Positions 56,001 through 64,000 of a stretch of 64,000 nt of DNA are shown in pieces. The notes under the pieces were generated by a model, which searched no databases, was not told the DNA's origin, and worked only from the letters and a program-made list of their open reading frames with translations. Made by a program: the position numbers and the translations under genes. The number at the start of each line of letters is the position of its first letter. The stretch's first letter is position 1. Where the stretch lies: assembly GCA_963680875.1 (NCBI GenBank), contig OY804579.1, positions 78,419,095-78,483,094 of the forward strand, given 5' to 3'. Origin of the DNA: Bathymodiolus brooksi (taxonomy: Eukaryota > Mollusca > Bivalvia > Mytilida > Modiolidae).

Positions 56001-59000
56001 TAACTGACCTAATTTTACATCACTACCAGTCTTCGGAGTACTTTATACCATCAGTAACTGACCCTAATTTTACATCACTACCAGTCTTCAGAGTACTTTA
56101 TACCATCAGTAACTGACCTAATTTTACATCACTGCCAGTCTTCAGAGTACTTTATACCGTCAGTAACCGACCTAATTTAACATCACTACCAGTCTTCAGA
56201 GTACTTTATACCATCAGTAACTGACCTAATTTTACATCACTACCAGTCTTCATAGTACTTTATACCGTCAGTAACTGACCTAATTTAACATCACTACCAG
56301 TCTTCAGAGTACTTTATACCATCAGTAACTGACCCTAATTTAACATCACTACCAGTCTTCAGAGTACTTTATACCATCAGTAACTGACCTAATTTTACAT
56401 CACTACCAGTCTTCAGAGTACTTTATACCGTCAGTAACTGACCTAATTTAACATCACTACCAGTCTTCAGAGTACTTTATACCGTCAGTAACTGACCTAA
56501 TTTAACATCATTACCAGTCTTCAGAGTACTTTATACCATCAGTAACTGACCTAATTTTACATCACTACCAGTCTTCAGAGTACTTTATACCGTCAGTAAC
56601 TGACCCTAATTTTACATCACTACCAGTCTTCAGAGTACTTTATACCATCAGTAACTGACCTAATTTTACATCACTGCCAGTCTTCAGAGTACTTTATACC
56701 ATCAGTAACTGACCCTAATTTTACATCACTACCAGTCTTCAGAGTACTTTATACCGTCAGTAACTGACCTAATTTAACATCACTACCAGTCTTCAGAGTA
56801 CTTTATACCGTCAGTAACTGACCTAATTTTATATCACTGCCAGTCTTCAGAGTACTTTATACCGTCAGTAACTGACCTAATTTAACATCACTACCAGTCT
56901 TCAGAGTACTTTATACCATCATTAACTGACCTAATTTTACATCACTACCAGTCTTCAGAGTACTTTATACCGTCAGTAACTGACCCTAATTTTACATCAC
57001 TACCAGTCTTCGGAGTACTTTATACCATCAGTAACTGACCCTAATTTTACATCACTGCCAGTCTTCAGAGTACTTTATACCGTCAGTAACTGACCCTAAT
57101 TTAACATCACTGCCAGTCTTCAGAGTACTTTATACCGTCAGTAACTGACCTAATTTTACATCACTGCCAGTCTTCAGAGTACTTTATACCGTCAGTAACT
57201 GACCTAATTCTACATCACTGCCAGTCTTCAGAGTACTTTATACCGTCAGTAACTGACCCTAATTTAACATCACTACCAGTCTTCAGAGTACTTTATACCA
57301 TCAGTAACTGACCCTAATTTTACATCACTACCAGTCTTCAGAGTACTTTATACCGTCAGTAACTGACCTAATTTTACATCACTACCAGTCTTCAGAGTAC
57401 TTTATACCGTCAGTAACTGACCTAATTTAACATCACTACCAGTCTTCAGAGTACTTTATACCATCAGTAACTGACCCTAATTTTACATCACTACCAGTCT
57501 TCAGAGTACTTTATACCATCAGTAACTGACCTAATTTTACATCACTGCCAGTCTTCAGAGTACTTTATACTGTCAGTAACTGATTTTACATCACTACCAG
57601 TCTTCGGAGTACTTTATACCATCAGTAACTGAGCCTAATTTTACATCACTACCAGTCTTCAGAGTACTTTATACCATCAGTAACTGACCTAATTTTACTT
57701 CACTGCCAGTCTTCAGAGTACTTTATACCGTTAGTAACTGACCTAATTTTACATCACTACCAGTCTTCAGAGTACTTTATACCATCAGTAACTGACCCTA
57801 ATTTTACATCACTACCAGTCTTCAGAGTACTTTATACCGTCAGTAACTGACCTAATTTAACATCACTACCAGTCTTCAGAGTACTTTATACCGTCAGTAA
57901 CTGACCTAATTTTACATCACTACCAGTCTTCGGAGTACTTTATACCGTCAGTAACTGACCCTAATTTTACATCACTACCAGTCTTCGGAGTACTTTATAC
58001 CATCAGTAACTGACTTAATTTTACATCACTACCAGTCTTCAGAGTACTTTATACCATCAGTAACTGACCTAATTTTACATCACTACCAGTTGTCAGAGTA
58101 CTTTATACCGTCAGTAACTGACCTAATTTAACATCACTACCAGTCTTCAGAGTACTTTATACCATCAGTAACTGACCTAATTTTACATCACTACCAGTCT
58201 TCAGAGTACTTTATACTGTCAGTAACTGACCTAATTTAACATCACTACCAGTCTTCAGAGTACTTTATACCGTCAGTAACTGACCTAATTTAACATCACT
58301 GCCAGTCTTCAGAGTACTTTATACCGTCAGTAACTGACCTAATTTTACATCACTACCAGTCTTCAGAGTACTTTATACCGTCAGTAACTGACCTAATTTA
58401 ACATCACTACCAGTCTTCAGAGTACTTTATACCATCAGTAACTGATGCCTATTTTACATCACTGCCAGTCTTCAGAGTACTTTATACCATCAGTAACTGA
58501 CCCTAATTTAACATCACTACCAGTCTTCAGAGTACTTTATACCGTCAGTAACTGACCCTAATTTTACATCACTACCAGTCTTCAGAGTACTTTATACCGT
58601 GAGTAACTGACCTAATTTTACATCACTACCAGTCTTCAGAGTACTTTATACCGTCAGTAACTGACCTAATTTTACATCACTGCCAGTCTTCAGAGTACTT
58701 TATACCATCAGTAACTGACCCTAATTTAACATCACTACCAGTCTTCAGAGTACTTTATACCGTCAGTAACTGACCTAATTTTACATCACTACCAGTCTTC
58801 GGAGTACTTTATACCGTCAGTAACTGACCCTAATTTTACATCACTACCAGTCTTCAGAGTACTTTATACCATCAGTAACTGACCTAATTTTACATCACTG
58901 CCAGTCTTCAGAGTACTTTATACCGTCAGTAACCGACCTAATTTAACATCACTACCAGTCTTCAGAGTACTTTATACCATCAGTAACTGACCTAATTTTA

Positions 59001-61965
59001 CATCACTACCAGTCTTCATAGTACTTTATACCGTCAGTAACTGACCTAATTTAACATCACTACCAGTCTTCAGAGTACTTTATACCATCAGTAACTGACC
59101 TAATTTAACATCACTACCAGTCTTCAGAGTACTTTATACCATCAGTAACTGACCTAATTTTACATCACTACCAGTCTTCAGAGTACTTTATACCGTCAGT
59201 AACTGACCTAATTTAACATCACTACCAGTCTTCAGAGTACTTTATACCGTCAGTAACTGACCTAATTTAACATCATTACCAGTCTTCAGAGTACTTTATA
59301 CCATCAGTAACTGACCTAATTTTACATCACTACCAGTCTTCAAAGTACTTTATACCGTCAGTAACTGACCCTAATTTTACATCACTACCAGTCTTCAGAG
59401 TACTTTATACCATCAGTAACTGACCTAATTTTACATCACTGCCAGTCTTCAGAGTACTTTATACCATCAGTAACTGACCCTAATTTTACATCACTACCAG
59501 TCTTCAGAGTACTTTATACCGTCAGTAACTGACCTAATTTAACATCACTACCAGTCTTCAGAGTACTTTATACCGTCAGTAACTGACCTAATTTAACATC
59601 ACTACCAGTCTTCAGAGTACTTTATACCGTCAGTAACTGACCTAATTTTATATCACTGCCAGTCTTCAGAGTACTTTATACCATCAGTAACTGACCTAAT
59701 TTAACATCACTACCAGTCTTCAGAGTACTTTATACCATCATTAACTGACCTAATTTTACATCACTACCAGTCTTCAGAGTACTTTATACCGTCAGTAACT
59801 GACCCTAATTTTACATCACTACCAGTCTTCGGAGTACTTTATACCATCAGTAACTGACCCTAATTTTACATCACTGCCAGTCTTCAGAGTACTTTATACC
59901 GTCAGTAACTGACCCTAATTTAACATCACTGCCAGTCTTCAGAGTACTTTATACCGTCAGTAACTGACCTAATTTTACATCACTGCCAGTCTTCAGAGTA
60001 CTTTATACCGTCAGTAACTGACCTAATTCTACATCACTGCCAGTCTTCAGAGTACTTTATACCGTCAGTAACTGACCCTAATTTAACATCACTACCAGTC
60101 TTCAGAGTACTTTATACCGTCAGTAACTGACCCTAATTTTACATCACTACCAGTCTTCAGAGTACTTTATACCGTCAGTAACTGACCTAATTTTACATCA
60201 CTACCAGTCTTCAGAGTACTTTATACCGTCAGTAACTGACCTAATTTAACATCACTACCAGTCTTCAGAGTACTTTATACCATCAGTAACTGACCTAATT
60301 TTACATCACTGCCAGTCTTCAGAGTACTTTATACCATCAGTAACTGACCCTAATTTATCATCACTACCAGTCTTCAGAGTACTTTATACCGTCAGTAACT
60401 GACCCTAATTTTACATCACTACCAGTCTTCGGAGTACTTTATACCATCAGTAACTGACCTTAATTTTACATCACTGCCAGTCTTCAGAGTACTTTATACC
60501 GTCAGTAACTGACCTAATTTAACATCACTACCAGTCTTCAGAGTACTTTATACCATCAGTAACTGACCTAATTTTACATCACTACCAGTCTTCAGAGTAC
60601 TTTATACCGTCAGTAACTGACCTAATTTTACATCACTGCCAGTCTTCAGAGTACTTTATACCGTCAGTAACTGACCTAATTTTACATCACTACCAGTCTT
60701 CAGGGTACTTTATATCGTCAGTAACTGACCTAATTTTACATCACTGCCAGTCTTCAGAGTACTTTATACCATCAGTAACTGACCTAATTTTACATCACTA
60801 CCAGTCTTCAGAGTACTTTATACCATCAGTAACTGACCCTAATTTAACATCACTACCAGTCTTCAGAGTACTTTATACCATCAGTAACTGACCTAATTTT
60901 ACATCACTACCAGTCTTCAGGGTACTTTATACCGTCAGTAACTGACCTAATTTTACATCACTGCCAGTCTTCAGAGTACTTTATACCGTCAGTAACTGAC
61001 CTAATTTTACATCACTACCAGTCTTCAGAGTACTTTATACCATCAGTAACTGACCCTAATTTTACATCACTACCAGTCTTCAGAGTACTTTATACCATCA
61101 GTAACTGACCTAATTTAACATCACTACCAGTCTTCAGAGTACTTTATACCATCAGTAACTGACCTAATTTTACATCACTACCAGTCTTCAGAGTACTTTA
61201 TACCATCAGTAACTGACCTAATTTAACATCACTACCAGTCTTCAGAGTACTTTATACCATCAGTAACTGACCTAATTTTACATCACTACCAGTCTTCGGA
61301 ATACTTTATACCGTCAGTAACTGACCTAATTTTACATCACTGCCAGTCTTCAGAGTACTTTATACCATCAGTAACTGACCTAATTTTACATCACTACCAG
61401 TCTTCAGAGTACTTTATACCATCAGTAACTGACCTAATTTTACATCACTACCAGTCTTCAGAGTACTTTATACCGTCAGTAACTGACCTAATTTTACATC
61501 ACTACCAGTCTTCAGAGTACTTTATACCGTCAGTAATTGACCTAATTTTACATCACTGCCAGCCTTCAGAGTACTTTATACCATCAGTAACTGACCCTAA
61601 TTTAACATCACTGCCAGTCTTCAGAGTACTTTATACCGTCAGTAACTGACCTAATTTTACATCACTACCAGTCTTCAGAGTACTTTATACCGTCAGTATC
61701 TGACCTAATTTTACATCACTGCCAGTCTTCAGAGTACTTTATACCATCAGTAACTGACCTAATTTTACATCACTACCTGTCTTCAGAGTACTTTATACCG
61801 TCAGTAACTGACCTAATTTTACATCACTACCAATATTCAGAGTACTTTATACCGTCAGTAACTGACCTAATTTTACATCACTACCAATATTCAGAGTACT
61901 TTATACCGTCAGTAACTGACCTAATTTTACATCACTACCAATATTCAGACTGACTTTAAGAGTAC
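53085..61965. repeat. 54-bp satellite/minisatellite, about 160 copies
   Basis: The unit can be written as CCAGTCTTCAGAGTACTTTA, then TACC(A/G)TCAGTAACTGACC, then TAATTTTACATCACT(A/G). It includes the small dyad GTCAGTAACTGAC and the palindrome AGTACT. Common variants are GACCCTAA (+1), TTCGGAGTAC and TTTAACATC. Rare variants recur far apart and reveal higher-order duplication. The edges (53085-53210 and 61940-61965, with a lone unit at about 62090-62140) contain a longer, older unit with GACTCACTTTAGAGTAC. It lies entirely inside a FOXRED2 intron. No coding frame. Confidence 0.96.
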
Positions 61966-63835
61966 TTTATAAAAATACAGACATCTAACTTAGTGTGCAT
62001 GATGTACATCTAGAATAACCGTCATCATGGATGCTCATAGTCGAAAAATATATGGCCTATAATTGTGCCTTACTTATCATATTCCAGTTTTTAAGACTCA
62101 CTTTAGAGTACTTTCTACTGTTTCTAACTTTCCCTTATTTTACATTGGTAAACGCCTTCACATTCACCTTCTTTAGTCATTTTTGAGTATGAATTGTACC
62201 CATAAGTGAAAACCCTACAATTTACCCATAAGTGAAAACCCTACAATTACTGTGAAATAATTGAACAACAATAAAAGTGTTTTTTCCTTTAATTTAGGTT
62301 TATCTAAGTATCAAATGAGATGTTTCACCTTTGTTGTGATATAAATTATTATTATTGACACAGTATAAACAGAGACATTATTTTACTTTAATTCCTATAT
62401 CCCTCATTTATGTAATAGAGATCTTGGTTCTAGATCTTTCTTGTGTAATACATTTACAGAAGTTGATTAAAAGAAGGAGTTTAAATTCCTCAAGTGGCCG
62501 CTTGTTACATCTTTGACTACAGATACTTCAAAGTAACGCCCAAAAGACTAGGAATTGATTTGAATTGCTTAGGAGAAATTGTTACAACTGTCATGTCATC
62601 TTGTGTATTAATTTCCCCGAGGGTTTAAATACTTGATATTCACGACCTCAATTAACACAACATATTGACAATAGTAGTATATATGTGATACTGCCCATTC
62701 TCTCGTTATTAGTCAAACGAAAGTTAAAGGTATTTTAAACCTAAAAGATTTCTGGTTTTAATCTTCAAATACTTCAACTGCAAAATCGAATTGCATCATT
62801 ATAGCCTTTCTTTATTCCAGAAAAAAATATTCAACTGAAACAGATAATGGCAGAAATCAAAGTAAACAGCAATCATTAATACTGAGAATTATTACTAGAA
62901 TATTACATGTAATATTTTATATAGAGAAGACTTCATAAGTTAGATCAACTTGTGTCTAATCCATTTTCTTCAATATTTGGCAAATAAAATATGTTTATAA
63001 ACTAAACTACTGAGAATTAAGTGATTACATTCTACACCAAAAACTTGAAAAAGAACAAAACACATTTTTGTGCCTGTCCCAAGATAGGACCTACTGGTAG
63101 AATTACAATACCATGTTCATGTTTTTTTTGTATTCAATGATTTGAGAGGAGAGGTGATTATTGATTTTGTTGATATTGGTGTAATTGTTAGACTATCATT
63201 GTTAAATTTTCTTTTCATAATAAACAATAACACTAAAATTTGAATAGGAAAATACAAGAAAAGAAAATATCCTGATTTTTTGTTTTAGTTCCTTGTCTGC
63301 TTAACCTGAATAATCAGAGATTGTTTGTTTTGTGCTCATATTTGATTGAGACTAGTTCTTGTTCAAAAAGGGTTTATGAATTATACAACACATACATAAA
63401 TAATAATGCTACACTTTGTACCATAATTACAAAATGTAGTTTACTTAAACCCTATGGATTCTTACTCTAATGACTATGTATAGAATCTTGAAAAAACCCA
63501 CTGACAATATGTTTATCTTCATTTACAACTAAATGTCCCCATATTTTATGTACAATAGATCAATACCTTCTTACTCCAAAACCTGCAAATTTATTCACGC
63601 CACAAAATAGATGAAATGTTGATAAGTTGGCGTTTAACACCAATCAATCGATCAAAAGCTGCAAAGATGTACACCTACTTCAACTCCTAAATTGTCCAAT
63701 GAGAACAATGTATTTATTTGACACAGTGTTCTGATTGGCTGTTTTTTTTTTATCAAGTATGAGTACAAACTCGCACTAAGGCCTTGGTTCTATACAGATT
63801 TATAGCTCAGAGTTAAAGAATAGTATTTTTCTTAC
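61966..63835. other. FOXRED2 intron sequence, no gene seen
   Basis: An isolated diverged satellite unit at about 62090-62145. A duplicated 26-base phrase (ACCCATAAGTGAAAACCCTA plus CAATTT) at about 62198-62250. Otherwise AT-rich with nothing supported. Confidence 0.55.
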
Positions 63836-63966
63836 CAAGAATAAGAACATTTTTCCCTTCGTAGTCCTCTGGGTTTAATGATATAGATTCATATCCCTCT
63901 GCATAGTCTATACCTGGTAAATCAGGAATGTTAGGTACCCATATACCGGTAGCAACAATCATAACT
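63836..63966 (-). CDS. FOXRED2: FOXRED2 exon, FAD domain to NADPH-motif start
   Basis: The acceptor TTTTTCCAG is followed by one codon base and [18 protein letters not shown], then [20 protein letters not shown]. It ends TTG|GTAAG with the first base of a Gly codon. VATG is the conserved ATG motif after the FAD-binding region. 131 bases, phase 1 in and 1 out. Confidence 0.92.
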
Positions 63967-64000
63967 CTGGAAAAAGAAGAAATATCTCATTTAATCTAAT

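Larger units (their letters stand above)
31659..64000 (-). other. FOXRED2: FOXRED2/ERFAD gene, 3' seven coding exons
   Basis: FOXRED2 (ERFAD) is a luminal ER flavoprotein of the FMO-like oxidoreductase group. In mammals it works with SEL1L, OS-9 and ERdj5 in ER-associated degradation of misfolded proteins. Seven exons here join in phase to give about 450 residues colinear with the animal protein: VMIVATG, the NADPH-binding [54 protein letters not shown], the FAD-proximal GAATHSLDFRKSAGGFIHGF, the VPWPS/INEASGIYQMFDVLADV block, VMEYGKDFSGP and HILPLRRFLEG. The N-terminal FAD GxGxxG exons lie beyond the right edge. All introns are GT/AG. The C-terminus ends in SENVREI, with no KDEL/KEEL-type retention signal, and is shorter than the vertebrate protein. 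Confidence 0.92.

Overview
The window reads as nuclear DNA of a bivalve mollusc. The order is inferred, not proven: it rests on AT-rich sequence, spliced animal genes with GT/AG introns, and a dense load of repeats typical of bivalve genomes (tRNA-derived SINEs, core-repeat elements capped by hairpins, MITEs and minisatellites). There are no operons, phage, CRISPR arrays or bacterial genes. Most of the open frames are chance frames or read through minisatellites.

Two genes can be named with confidence, and they converge. On the plus strand, 11.55-15.9 kb holds a GGACT-type gamma-glutamylamine cyclotransferase gene. One 5' coding exon carries YGTLKRG, and it is followed by two homologous alternative 3'-terminal exons (14738-15016 and 15624-15908). 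Both exons begin in phase 0, end in their own stop, keep the predicted catalytic Glu and have a poly(A) signal nearby. On the minus strand, from the right edge down to 31659, lie the last seven coding exons of FOXRED2/ERFAD, an ER flavoprotein. Their splice phases fit throughout. The FAD-binding 5' exons lie beyond 64000. The C-terminus stops without a KDEL-like signal.

Two further stretches look coding but are orphan exons of unknown identity: 2873-3365 (basic, then Pro/Val-rich, and G+C-richer than its surroundings) and 18919-19203 (two copies of an IGRK...SEMK.SY motif). Transposon-derived coding remnants are a LINE reverse-transcriptase C-terminus (24105-24806, plus), a smaller LINE remnant (10595-10740, minus) and a frameshifted MULE-transposase-like fragment (39032-39470, minus).

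Layout: 1-11 kb is intergenic, with hairpin-capped core-repeat elements and four minisatellites. 11.5-16 kb is GGACT. 16-31.6 kb is intergenic, with SINEs, MITEs and LINE debris. 31.6-64 kb is FOXRED2, whose introns hold more SINEs, a MITE inflated by a 26-bp tandem array, three stretches of hairpin-capped elements and a roughly 8.8-kb, 54-bp-unit satellite inside a 19.3-kb intron.

The most novel points are the duplicated GGACT terminal exons; the hairpin-capped element families, whose stems change in a compensatory way while keeping one fixed mismatch; two SINE families with different tRNA-like heads on the same body, one with telomere-like 3' tails; and the higher-order, roughly 2.8-kb duplication within the intronic satellite.
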